From the NCBI GenBank assembly GCA_964551175.1, contig CAZKBZ010000104.1, positions 1-9,000 on the forward strand: a stretch of 9,000 bases of DNA, in the 5' to 3' direction. Under the pieces are notes generated by a model, which had not been told where the DNA came from, did no database searches, and saw only the letters and a list, made by a program, of their open reading frames with translations. The position numbers and the translations under genes were made by a program. This stretch comes from Desulfobulbus_C sp964551175 (lineage in GTDB: Bacteria; Desulfobacterota; Desulfobulbia; Desulfobulbales; Desulfobulbaceae). Of the stretch, positions 1-6,500 are shown piece by piece. Numbering within the stretch: the first letter of the stretch is position 1; each line of letters opens with the position of its first letter.

Positions 1-53
1 TAAAATTTATGATCTTCTTTGTCAAGACGCATTATTGGACTGGACATAAAAAG

Positions 54-623
54 TTAAGATTCGGCGAGATTCATGCCGAAATTGATTGCCCGCTGCAGTT
101 CGTCCGGATTTTTTGAAATGATTCCCTGTTTATCCATACCCCGAACCAGCAGATCACCTGCATAAGAACAGTTCATGGCGTCAAACACGTATTGTGCTGT
201 TAATTTTGCCCCTTCAAAGATTCGATCTCCTCTGGTGGCTGATACGCTGACCAGATAACCGCGTCGGTCAGAATTGTCGCCTACGGGTTGCTTGAGCACA
301 TACTTTCTGCTCCACAGTGCCTGGCATCGATCAATGAACAGTTTGGTCTGGGCTGTTACATTGTAAAAATAAATGGGCGAGCCGATAATTATCCGGTCAG
401 CCCGGCTGATTTTTTCATATAACTCCTGCATGTCGTCTTTGAAAACACAGATTCCCGCTTTTTCACAGGTCCCGCAGCCGATACAGGGATGTATGTCCAG
501 CCCCGGCAGCCTGATCAACTCCCAGCTGCCATGGACCTGCTCTATTCCCTGAATGATATTTTTCAGCAGGAGTTCCGTATTCCCGTTCTTTCTCGGACTG
601 CCCAGTAACAGTAAAATCTTCAT
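54..623 (-). CDS. Iron-sulfur flavoprotein / NADPH-dependent FMN reductase family
   Basis: A 189-residue flavodoxin-fold protein. The N-terminus carries the FMN phosphate-binding loop GSPRKNGNT (residues 8-16). A compact cysteine cluster follows at C47, C50, C53 and C59 (CX2CX2CX5C), the arrangement of Isf-type iron-sulfur flavoproteins, which bind one 4Fe-4S cluster beside FMN. Residues 74-99 (ADRIIIGSPIYF, then the K/FIDR segment) are the second conserved flavin-site region of the family. Such proteins are cytosolic electron carriers or reductases in anaerobes; the substrate cannot be read from the sequence. The ATG at 621-623 overlaps the malQ stop as ATGA, and AGGA at 628-631 (reverse strand) lies 4 bases upstream, so translation is probably coupled to malQ. 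No recognisable terminator lies in the 53 bases beyond the stop. The family call is firm; the physiological role is unknown. Confidence 0.85.
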   Translation of the reverse strand: MKILLLLGSPRKNGNTELLLKNIIQGIEQVHGSWELIRLPGLDIHPCIGCGTCEKAGICVFKDDMQELYEKISRADRIIIGSPIYFYNVTAQTKLFIDRCQALWSRKYVLKQPVGDNSDRRGYLVSVSATRGDRIFEGAKLTAQYVFDAMNCSYAGDLLVRGMDKQGIISKNPDELQRAINFGMNLAES

Positions 624-1927
624 TGTTTCCTGTCTTCTTTGTCAGTAACCGGCAATCTGCCGAAAAGACGCGTACTTTCAAAAAGCTGCTCAGCCAGGTC
701 GTCGGTAATAAAGCGTCCGGCGCAGCGCCATTGCCAGTTGTTTTCTGTTGTGCCGGGGGTGTTCATCCGGCAGTCATTGCCAAAGCCCAGAACATCCTGC
801 ATGGGCAGGACACAGAGGCAGGCAGGGGAAGAGTGGGCAAGGTAGATCATATCACGATGAAAGGTTGATGCTTCATTATCAGTACGGTTGGCAAACCGTT
901 TTGCCTGTTTTTTAGTATCTGGAGAGACCTCGGGGCTCAGGTACCAGCCAACTGCCGTATCATTGTCGTGAGTACCGGTATAAACGACACATTTTTTACT
1001 GTAATTATAGGGAAGATATTCATTTTTCGGATTTCCGTCAAAGGCAAAGAGAAGTATTTTCATACCGGGAAACCCAAGGTTATCACGTAGTTTTTCCACG
1101 GCAGGGGTTATCAGACCGAGATCCTCTGCTATAACAGGCAGGGCTCCCAGTCTTTTTTCCATTTCCTGAAAAAAAGTAATGCCCGGACCTTTCTGCCATT
1201 TGCCGTTGACAGCTGTTTTTTCTTTGGCCGGTACTGACCAGTATGACTCAAAGCCGCGAAAATGGTCAATGCGGATGACATCTACGGTTGAAAAAATCAT
1301 TTGAAGGCGGTCTGCCCACCAGTCATGGAGTTGTTTTTTGACATCACTGTTCTTCGTGTTCCAGCGATACAGAGGATTGCCCCAGAGTTGACCTGTCTTG
1401 CTGAAATAATCAGGCGGTACTCCAGCAACATGGGTGGGTCTGGCTGTTTTGTTATCCAGTTCAAAGATTTTCTGGTTGGCCCAGACATCCACTGAGTCGA
1501 GCCCCACATAGATGGGAAGATCTCCAATGATCTGAATTCCCTTTTCATTTGCATATGCATGCAGTTTCTGCCACTGGCTGAAAAAAAGATACTGCTCGAA
1601 CTGGTAGTAACGTATCTCGCGTTTCAGCTGTCCAGCGATATTCAGTATTGCCTCCGGATCACGTCGACGGAGTTTTTCCGGCCACTGGAACCAGGCTTTC
1701 TGATTATACTTCTGCTTTAATGCCATAAACAGGCCGTAATCCTCAACCCAGGGATTACTTGTAATAAACCGGTCAAGGCTGTGTTGACTGCCGTTGGCCT
1801 GAAATCTCCTCCAGGCAGCAGCAAGGAATTCGCCTTTCCAGGCCTTGACTTTTTCGAATTCAACAACATATTCAGAAAAAGCGCAGGGTGGTAGATCGGA
1901 TGGCAGAATGTATGCCTCCTGCAGAAG
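620..1927 (-). CDS. malQ: 4-alpha-glucanotransferase (amylomaltase), 5'-truncated by a gap
   Basis: GH77 4-alpha-glucanotransferase, a cytosolic enzyme that transfers glucan segments between maltodextrins or glycogen-derived chains. The visible part is 435 residues. All three catalytic acids of the family are present: the nucleophile Asp in RIDHFRGFESYW (codon 1265-1267), the acid/base Glu in PVIAEDLG (codon 1124-1126) and the third Asp in YTGTHDNDT (codon 965-967). Other hallmarks are VAGVPPDYFS, GQLWGNPLYRW and RMNTPGT. Compared with amylomaltases of about 500 residues, some 75 N-terminal residues, including the substrate-binding start of the barrel, are missing. They do not appear right of the gap, so the start codon lies in the unsequenced part. 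The gene ends in TGA overlapping the next ATG. Function is certain at family level; the exact glucan substrate is inferred. Confidence 0.95.
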   Translation of the reverse strand, partial: LLQEAYILPSDLPPCAFSEYVVEFEKVKAWKGEFLAAAWRRFQANGSQHSLDRFITSNPWVEDYGLFMALKQKYNQKAWFQWPEKLRRRDPEAILNIAGQLKREIRYYQFEQYLFFSQWQKLHAYANEKGIQIIGDLPIYVGLDSVDVWANQKIFELDNKTARPTHVAGVPPDYFSKTGQLWGNPLYRWNTKNSDVKKQLHDWWADRLQMIFSTVDVIRIDHFRGFESYWSVPAKEKTAVNGKWQKGPGITFFQEMEKRLGALPVIAEDLGLITPAVEKLRDNLGFPGMKILLFAFDGNPKNEYLPYNYSKKCVVYTGTHDNDTAVGWYLSPEVSPDTKKQAKRFANRTDNEASTFHRDMIYLAHSSPACLCVLPMQDVLGFGNDCRMNTPGTTENNWQWRCAGRFITDDLAEQLFESTRLFGRLPVTDKEDRKQ

Positions 1928-2027
1928 NNNNNNNNNNNNNNNNNNNNNNNNNNNNNNNNNNNNNNNNNNNNNNNNNNNNNNNNNNNNNNNNNNNNNNNNN
2001 NNNNNNNNNNNNNNNNNNNNNNNNNNN
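1928..2027. other. Scaffold gap (100 N) removing the malQ start
   Basis: Exactly 100 N, a common placeholder for a gap of unknown size. The left side is malQ from roughly family residue 76 onward. The right side contains no malQ sequence in any frame. At least about 225 bases of coding sequence plus the malQ upstream region must therefore be missing. An open frame can be drawn through the gap to about 2164 on the minus strand, but its residues right of the gap do not resemble any GH77 N-terminus. Confidence 0.97.
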
Positions 2028-2045
2028 GGATTTGAAACTCTTTGT

Positions 2046-2074
2046 TTGCTTTTTTTCAGTATGTGTATTATATT
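2046..2074 (+). promoter_or_regulatory. Possible sigma-70-type promoter for the sigma factor gene
   Basis: TTGCTT (2046-2051) and TATATT (2069-2074) are separated by 17 bases in an AT-rich stretch before the sigma factor gene. This would put a start site near 2081 and give a leader of roughly 45 bases. The -10 matches 5 of 6 consensus bases and the -35 only 3 of 6. It is a weak prediction in AT-rich sequence, and better elements could lie in the adjacent gap. Confidence 0.25.
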
Positions 2075-2126
2075 CAAAAAGTTGACTAAGCTGGGTTTAA
2101 TACGCCTTTTTTTGCGTTGAAATATT

Positions 2127-3467
2127 ATGTTTGGGGGTAGAAGGCAGGTGCTGGCAAGTATCAAGGATGACCTTCTTAAGGCTGGAAAGATCGATGGGTG
2201 TATTACTTTTCAACATCTCAATGAGTTGTTGCCGGATAAAGTAAAAGATCCCAGAGCGATTGAAGATATTTTTGATTTCCTGGGTGATCACAATATCGAG
2301 ATTGTGACCATTGATGAGTCGGGAATAAAGAAAACTCTGTCCGGTGAAGAGTGGACCGGAAAAAATGTAAGCGATGATGAACAGATAAACGACACCCTTC
2401 CTGTTTCAGAAGAGCACGATTCAGAAGAGACCACAACAACCTATCTCCGGGAGATGGGGCAGTTTGACCTGTTGACGCCTGAAGAAGAGGCAAAGTATTC
2501 CCGGACCATCCGTGAAGGCTTCAACGCCATTATCACCTGCATCCGTGAAGACACCTCCGGTACCCCGGAGATGAAGATGCTGGTTGAGCGCATTGATCTC
2601 TGGCAGCGTCGCGATCCATCGTTGAAACCCAAAAAGCAGCAGCTCAATTACATGCGGCACTGTGTGAAGATAGCTGCCCATAAGTACGAAGACAAGCGCG
2701 AGCTGTTTGAGATCAACACCAAGCTGGAAGCCTACAACCGTTCCATTGAGATTGCCAAGGATGCCATGATCAGGGCAAACCTTCGTCTCGTGGTTTCCAT
2801 TGCCAAACGGTATATGCATCAGGGGTTGACCTTGGCCGACCTGATTCAGGAAGGCAATCTTGGCCTGATGCGGGCGGTTTTCCGATTTGACTACAAGAAA
2901 GGGAACAAGTTTTCTACCTATGCTTCCTGGTGGATCAGGCAGGCCATAACAAGAGCTATCCTGGATAAGACCAGGACAATCCGGCTGCCGGTTCATTTTC
3001 TGGAGTTGCGCAGCCAGTTTTTCAAGGCCTTTTATTCGCTGTTAAAGGAACTGGGCCGTGAACCGACTCCCGTGGAAATCTCAAACATGACGGATCTGCC
3101 CATGGATAAAATCCTGGCAATCCTTGAGGCTTCCCGTGAACCGATTTCCCTGGAAACCCCGGTGGGTGATGATGATTCCACCCTGGGTGATTTTCTGGAA
3201 AACCAGGAGTCGGAATCCCCCTATGATGCGGTGCAGAACCGTGAGCTTGCCAACCGGGTGACTGATGTATTGTCCACCCTGACTGATCGCGAAGAAAAAA
3301 TCATTCGGCTTCGTTTCGGGATTGGTGAAAAGGCTGAGTATACCCTGGAAGAGATCGGTAAACAGTTTAATGTCTCCCGTGAACGTATCCGCCAGATTGA
3401 GAAAAAAGCTCTCAACAGGTTGCGTCATTCCAGCCGGCGGGAAAAGTTACGATTTTTCCTTGATTAA
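2127..3467 (+). CDS. RpoD-like sigma-70 factor (short form)
   Basis: A 446-residue sigma-70 family RNA polymerase subunit that directs promoter recognition. Domains in order: a region 1.1-like segment (about 8-65); an acidic linker; region 1.2 with TYLREMGQFDLLTPEEE (105-121); a short non-conserved spacer (about 135-205); regions 2.1-2.4 (about 210-290) with LADLIQEGNLGLMRA and YASWWIRQAITRAI; region 3 (about 290-360); and region 4 ending in the helix-turn-helix VSRERIRQIEKKAL (416-429). The -10-contacting Gln272 and Thr275 and the region 4.2 Arg/Glu residues that read the -35 are kept, so promoter specificity should be close to housekeeping. It is shorter than typical proteobacterial RpoD (about 600 residues) and region 3.0 (FLELRSQFFKAF) departs from the usual form. 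No dnaG is adjacent. It could be the primary sigma or a second RpoD-like paralogue. The ATG at 2127 follows an in-frame TGA at 2118; GTG 2148 is an alternative start. No good Shine-Dalgarno is seen. Confidence 0.9.
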   Translation: MFGGRRQVLASIKDDLLKAGKIDGCITFQHLNELLPDKVKDPRAIEDIFDFLGDHNIEIVTIDESGIKKTLSGEEWTGKNVSDDEQINDTLPVSEEHDSEETTTTYLREMGQFDLLTPEEEAKYSRTIREGFNAIITCIREDTSGTPEMKMLVERIDLWQRRDPSLKPKKQQLNYMRHCVKIAAHKYEDKRELFEINTKLEAYNRSIEIAKDAMIRANLRLVVSIAKRYMHQGLTLADLIQEGNLGLMRAVFRFDYKKGNKFSTYASWWIRQAITRAILDKTRTIRLPVHFLELRSQFFKAFYSLLKELGREPTPVEISNMTDLPMDKILAILEASREPISLETPVGDDDSTLGDFLENQESESPYDAVQNRELANRVTDVLSTLTDREEKIIRLRFGIGEKAEYTLEEIGKQFNVSRERIRQIEKKALNRLRHSSRREKLRFFLD

Positions 3468-3489
3468 GGATTTTTTTTTTGATATTCCT

Positions 3490-3514
3490 GCCCCTTCCTG
3501 GAAGGGGCTTTTTT
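3490..3514 (+). terminator. Intrinsic terminator after the sigma factor gene
   Basis: The inverted repeat GCCCCTTCC / GGAAGGGGC (3490-3498 and 3500-3508) folds as a GC-rich hairpin with a minimal loop and is followed directly by six T (3509-3514). It lies 22 bases after the sigma factor stop. A run of ten T (3471-3480) precedes the stem. On the opposite strand no U-tract follows the hairpin, so it acts in the plus direction only. It also lies 27 bases before the mqnE start. Confidence 0.9.
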
Positions 3515-3541
3515 ATTTATCCTTTCCCCTTTGTACATCCC

Positions 3542-4312
3542 ATGGATTCATTTATTGAACAGGCCGGTCTTGGTGATATCCTGGCCAAGGTCAGAGCCGA
3601 AGAACGTCTCACGCTTGCAGACGGTAAGCGACTTTTTGAAAGCCCCAGTATTCTGGCAGTCGGTTATCTCGCAAATATCGTGCGCGAACGTAAAAACGGC
3701 AACAAGGCATTTTTTATCTACAACCAGCATATCAATTACTCAAACGTCTGCACCAACCTGTGTAAATTCTGTGCCTTTGGTAAGGAAAAGGGTCATGAGC
3801 AGGCCTATGAGATGAGTATTGAGGATATCAAGCAAAAAGTGCGTGATCGTCTTGATGAACCGATTACCGAGATCCACATGGTGGGCGGTATTCATCCTGA
3901 TCTTCCCTACTCATACTATCTTGATGCACTTCGNNNNNNNNNNNNNNNNNNNNNNNNNNNNNNNNNNNNNNNNNNNNNNNNNNNNNNNNNNNNNNNNNNN
4001 NNNNNNNNNNNNNNNNNNNNNNNNNNNNNNNNNGATGATCTGAAAAATATTGCCGTGGCCAGGCTGATGCTGGATAACTTTCCGCATATCAAGGCCTACT
4101 GGGTCATGATCGGGCCAAAGCTTGCCCAGGTTGCACTTTCCTTTGGGGCCGACGACATGGACGGCACGGTCAAGGAGGAAATCATCACCCATATGGCAGG
4201 GGGTGAGAGTGAACAGGCACTTGGTCATAAGACCCTGATAAAACTGATCAAGGAGGCGGGACGCGATCCCGTGGAGCGCGACACCCTGTACAAGGTCCTG
4301 GAGACATTCTAA
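3542..4312 (+). CDS. mqnE: Aminodeoxyfutalosine synthase (radical SAM), internal assembly gap
   Basis: MqnE joins the MqnA product 3-[(1-carboxyvinyl)oxy]benzoate to the adenosyl part of SAM, giving 6-amino-6-deoxyfutalosine, the second step of futalosine-type menaquinone synthesis. Visible features: an ERLTLADGKRLFES lead-in (21-34), then HINYSNVCTNLCKFCAF with the CX3CX2C cluster ligands C70, C74 and C77, then HMVGGIHPDLPYSYYLDAL (112-130). After the gap comes the 92-residue C-terminal part with HIKAYWVMIGPKLAQVALSFGADDMDGT. About 140 residues of the barrel are missing, judged by the usual length near 370, including the GGGAEI and TMxxGH segments. It is told apart from MqnC by the 'HMVGGIHPD' and 'DGTVKEEIITHMAG' types of sequence. 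The ATG at 3542 is chosen because upstream in-frame codons run through the terminator. No Shine-Dalgarno is visible in the pyrimidine-rich leader. The mqnC ATG follows 4 bases after the stop. Confidence 0.93.
   Translation: MDSFIEQAGLGDILAKVRAEERLTLADGKRLFESPSILAVGYLANIVRERKNGNKAFFIYNQHINYSNVCTNLCKFCAFGKEKGHEQAYEMSIEDIKQKVRDRLDEPITEIHMVGGIHPDLPYSYYLDALXXXXXXXXXXXXXXXXXXXXXXXXXXXXXXXXXXDDLKNIAVARLMLDNFPHIKAYWVMIGPKLAQVALSFGADDMDGTVKEEIITHMAGGESEQALGHKTLIKLIKEAGRDPVERDTLYKVLETF
3934..4033. other. Scaffold gap (100 N) inside mqnE
   Basis: Exactly 100 N with mqnE sequence on both sides, so the join is supported by the gene itself. From the family length, about 140 residues (roughly 420 bases) are expected between YYLDAL and DDLKNIAV, much more than the 33 codons shown. 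Confidence 0.95.
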
Positions 4313-4316
4313 AACC

Positions 4317-5378
4317 ATGCAGCAGATAATAGACCGGGTCGTGGCCGGTGACCGGATTACGGGTGAGGAGTTTCTTTTTCTTGAAAAAGAGGCAGACCTC
4401 TACCAGTTGGGTTTTATGGCAGATTCTGTCCGCAGACGGTTGCATCCGGAACCGGTGGTCACCTATGTAATCGACCGTAACATCAACTACACGGATATCT
4501 GTATATCCGCCTGCAAGTTCTGTGCTTTTTTCAAGGCTCCCGAGGATCCGCAGGGATCCATGCTGACCAGGGAAGAACTACTGGCCAAGATTCGCGAGAC
4601 CCAGGAACTCGGCGGCACCCAGATTCTGCTGCAGGGCGGGTTGCACCCGGACAAGCCCCTTGAGTTCTATGAAGACATGCTTCGGTTTATGAAAGAAACC
4701 GGTATCCATGTGCACGGCTTTTCACCACCTGAAATCTGCCATTTTGCGGCCCTATCCGGCCTGCCCACAAGAGAAGTGCTCAAACGGCTCATGTCAGCAG
4801 GCTTGGACTCCATGCCCGGCGGAGGGGCTGAGATACTGACTGACCGGGTCCGGGATATGCTGGCTCCGCGTAAATGTTCTGCTGACCGCTGGATAGCGGT
4901 CATGGAAGAGGCCCATACCTTGGGCATGCGCACCACGGCCACTATGATGTTCGGTCATGTGGAGACCATGGAGGAACGGCTGGAACATCTGCAGCGACTG
5001 CGGGACCTGCAGGATCGAACGGGAGGCTTTACCGCCTTTATCCCCTGGCCCTTTCAACCCGACAATACGGCCCTGGCAGCGGCAACACCCATTGAAAAGA
5101 CTTCCGGTTTTTCCTACCTGCGCATGCTGGCATTAAGCCGTATTTTTCTTGATAATTTTGACAATATCCAGGCTTCATGGGTGACCCAGGGACCGAAGAT
5201 CGCCCAGGTATCCCTGTTTTTTGGTGCCAATGATTTCGGTTCCACCATGATCGAGGAAAATGTGGTTGCAGCAGCAGGTGTTCATTTTCGTCTGTCGGAA
5301 CGTGAGATCCAGCATCTGGTCACTGATGCCGGTTTTGAACCCAGGCAGCGGTTGATGGATTATACCCCTGCTCCATAA
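4317..5378 (+). CDS. mqnC: Cyclic dehypoxanthinyl futalosine synthase (radical SAM)
   Basis: MqnC converts dehypoxanthinyl futalosine into its cyclic (spiro) form by radical SAM chemistry, forming the second ring precursor of the naphthoquinone. The protein is complete at 353 residues, normal for the family. The 4Fe-4S ligands are C62, C66 and C69 in NINYTDICISACKFCAFFKA. Further family signatures are GGTQILLQGGLHPDKPLEFY (99-118), HGFSPPEI (133-140), GLDSMPGGGAEILTDRV (162-178), TTATMMFGHVETMEER, and GGFTAFIPWPFQPDNT. The C-terminal QASWVTQGPKIAQVSLFFGANDFGSTMIEENV is the MqnC version of the region shared with MqnE. It begins 4 bases after the mqnE stop. GGAG at 4300-4303 is the nearest Shine-Dalgarno-like sequence, rather far from the ATG. 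The two neighbouring radical SAM genes are ancient paralogues, not a recent duplication. Confidence 0.96.
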   Translation: MQQIIDRVVAGDRITGEEFLFLEKEADLYQLGFMADSVRRRLHPEPVVTYVIDRNINYTDICISACKFCAFFKAPEDPQGSMLTREELLAKIRETQELGGTQILLQGGLHPDKPLEFYEDMLRFMKETGIHVHGFSPPEICHFAALSGLPTREVLKRLMSAGLDSMPGGGAEILTDRVRDMLAPRKCSADRWIAVMEEAHTLGMRTTATMMFGHVETMEERLEHLQRLRDLQDRTGGFTAFIPWPFQPDNTALAAATPIEKTSGFSYLRMLALSRIFLDNFDNIQASWVTQGPKIAQVSLFFGANDFGSTMIEENVVAAAGVHFRLSEREIQHLVTDAGFEPRQRLMDYTPAP

Positions 5379-5383
5379 CGGTT

Positions 5384-6460
5384 GTGCAGTCTACGGTTCT
5401 CCATCGTGCGCCCTGGGTGCTTCCCATTGCCCATGCTCCCATAACTGATGGCGCAGTGGCTGTCCGGTCGGGCAGGGTAACGGCTGTCGGCCGCTTCAGC
5501 GATATAAAGAGTAACCTTGCCGATATCAGGGTTGTTGATCATCCGGATTCGGTACTGCTGCCCGCGCTCGTCAACGCCCACACTCATCTGGAACTCTCGC
5601 ATCTGGCCCATCTCTCCCGGCAACCATCACCGGCAACCTTTACCGGCTGGATTGACAAAATGCTGTATGCCCGGGCACGATCCGGACTAAACGATAAAAC
5701 TGTGCTGGAGGCGGCACGGGAATCACTCACCAACCAGCATCATGACGGAGTAATTGCTGTAGCTGACATCTCCAATACAGCTTTGCCCCGCACGCTTTCC
5801 GCGGATTTTCCGGGTAAGCTGCTCTGTTTTAAAGAGTATCTCGGCCTGCGGGCATCCGGTGTTGAACCTTCTCTGCAGACATTGCAGACAGAGGCTGATC
5901 ATCATTGTTGTACAGCGCATGCGCCATACTCCACCCATGCCGATCTCCTTGGAGCGCTAAAAAAAAGAGCCACCCTTGCAGGCCATGTCTTTCCCATCCA
6001 TGTGGCAGAGCCTGAAACTGAGTCGGACATGATAAGCCGGGGCAGGGGAGAGTTTGTCGATTTTCTGGAACGTAGGGGATTCTGGGATGGTTCTTTTCAA
6101 CCCACCGGAATTGACAACAGCGGTTCAGTGCTGTACTTACATCAGCTTGGTGTTTTAGATGACAAGACTCTCTGTGTACACGCTGTTCATGTATCTGATG
6201 CGGAAATTGAACTCCTGGTTCAGAGCGGCAGCAGGGTCTGTCTCTGTCCGGGCAGTAACCGCTTTCTGGGAGTCGGTAAAGCTCCAGTNNNNNNNNNNNN
6301 NNNNNNNNNNNNNNNNNNNNNNNNNNNNNNNNNNNNNNNNNNNNNNNNNNNNNNNNNNNNNNNNNNNNNNNNNNNNNNNNNNNNNNNNGTCAACACTACA
6401 AAGACCGTATATGAGTATCTGGTGAACACAGGCAGTCTGATTCAGCCGCACTGGATATAA
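5384..6460 (+). CDS. mqnX: Amidohydrolase, probable aminodeoxyfutalosine deaminase, gapped
   Basis: Metal-dependent amidohydrolase of the chlorohydrolase/TRZ type. Between mqnC and mqnA it most likely deaminates 6-amino-6-deoxyfutalosine to futalosine, as MqnX does. An N-terminal composite-sheet segment (WVLPIAHAPITDGAVAVRSG) leads into LLPALVNAHTHLELS with metal ligands H66 and H68. Then come FPIHVAEP with H206, LCVHAVHV with H266/H269, and CLCPGSNRFLGVG (287-298). The fourth metal ligand, an Asp expected in a GTDS-like motif, falls in the gap, so catalytic completeness cannot be checked. The 23 residues after the gap (ending QPHWI) read in the only open frame there and probably are the true C-terminus. 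The start is GTG at 5384, 5 bases after mqnC, with no clear ribosome binding site; no in-frame ATG exists nearby. Assignment to this deaminase rests on family plus context. Confidence 0.85.
   Translation: MQSTVLHRAPWVLPIAHAPITDGAVAVRSGRVTAVGRFSDIKSNLADIRVVDHPDSVLLPALVNAHTHLELSHLAHLSRQPSPATFTGWIDKMLYARARSGLNDKTVLEAARESLTNQHHDGVIAVADISNTALPRTLSADFPGKLLCFKEYLGLRASGVEPSLQTLQTEADHHCCTAHAPYSTHADLLGALKKRATLAGHVFPIHVAEPETESDMISRGRGEFVDFLERRGFWDGSFQPTGIDNSGSVLYLHQLGVLDDKTLCVHAVHVSDAEIELLVQSGSRVCLCPGSNRFLGVGKAPXXXXXXXXXXXXXXXXXXXXXXXXXXXXXXXXXXVNTTKTVYEYLVNTGSLIQPHWI
6289..6388. other. Scaffold gap (100 N) inside the deaminase gene
   Basis: Exactly 100 N. The amidohydrolase barrel breaks off after CPGSNRFLGVGKAPV and only 23 residues remain after the gap. 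The missing part should hold the metal-binding Asp motif and the end of the barrel, by family comparison perhaps 70-100 residues. Because 100 is not a multiple of three, the apparent frame continuity across the gap is not evidence. Confidence 0.95.
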
Positions 6461-6500
6461 CCGTTACCTTATATGTTATTAATTAATTCCGGATCTCTTT

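Noticed and set aside
1..53. Terminator or small gene downstream of the flavoprotein
   Set aside because: No hairpin with a T-tract on the minus strand and no convincing open frame could be seen in these 53 bases.
2082..2101. TTGACT with TTTAAT as a promoter before the sigma factor
   Set aside because: The -35-like hexamer is good but only about 8-10 bases separate it from the AT-rich -10 candidates, and at 17 bases the sequence is CCTTTT.
2028..2164. Minus-strand extension of malQ through the gap to an ATG at 2164
   Set aside because: The residues right of the gap are Lys/Arg/Ile-rich and unlike any amylomaltase N-terminus. The frame is open only because N codons do not stop it, and it overlaps the sigma factor start.
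2421..2996. Minus-strand 191-residue open frame
   Set aside because: It lies antisense inside the well-conserved sigma factor gene and has no recognisable domain.
3479..3541. N-terminal extension of mqnE from an ATG at 3479
   Set aside because: It would translate the terminator hairpin and a T-rich tract into a Phe/Pro-rich segment not found in MqnE. ATG 3542 fits the family start.
3542..5378. Recent tandem duplication of a radical SAM gene
   Set aside because: The two proteins carry distinct MqnE and MqnC signatures and are old paralogues that commonly occur together in futalosine clusters.
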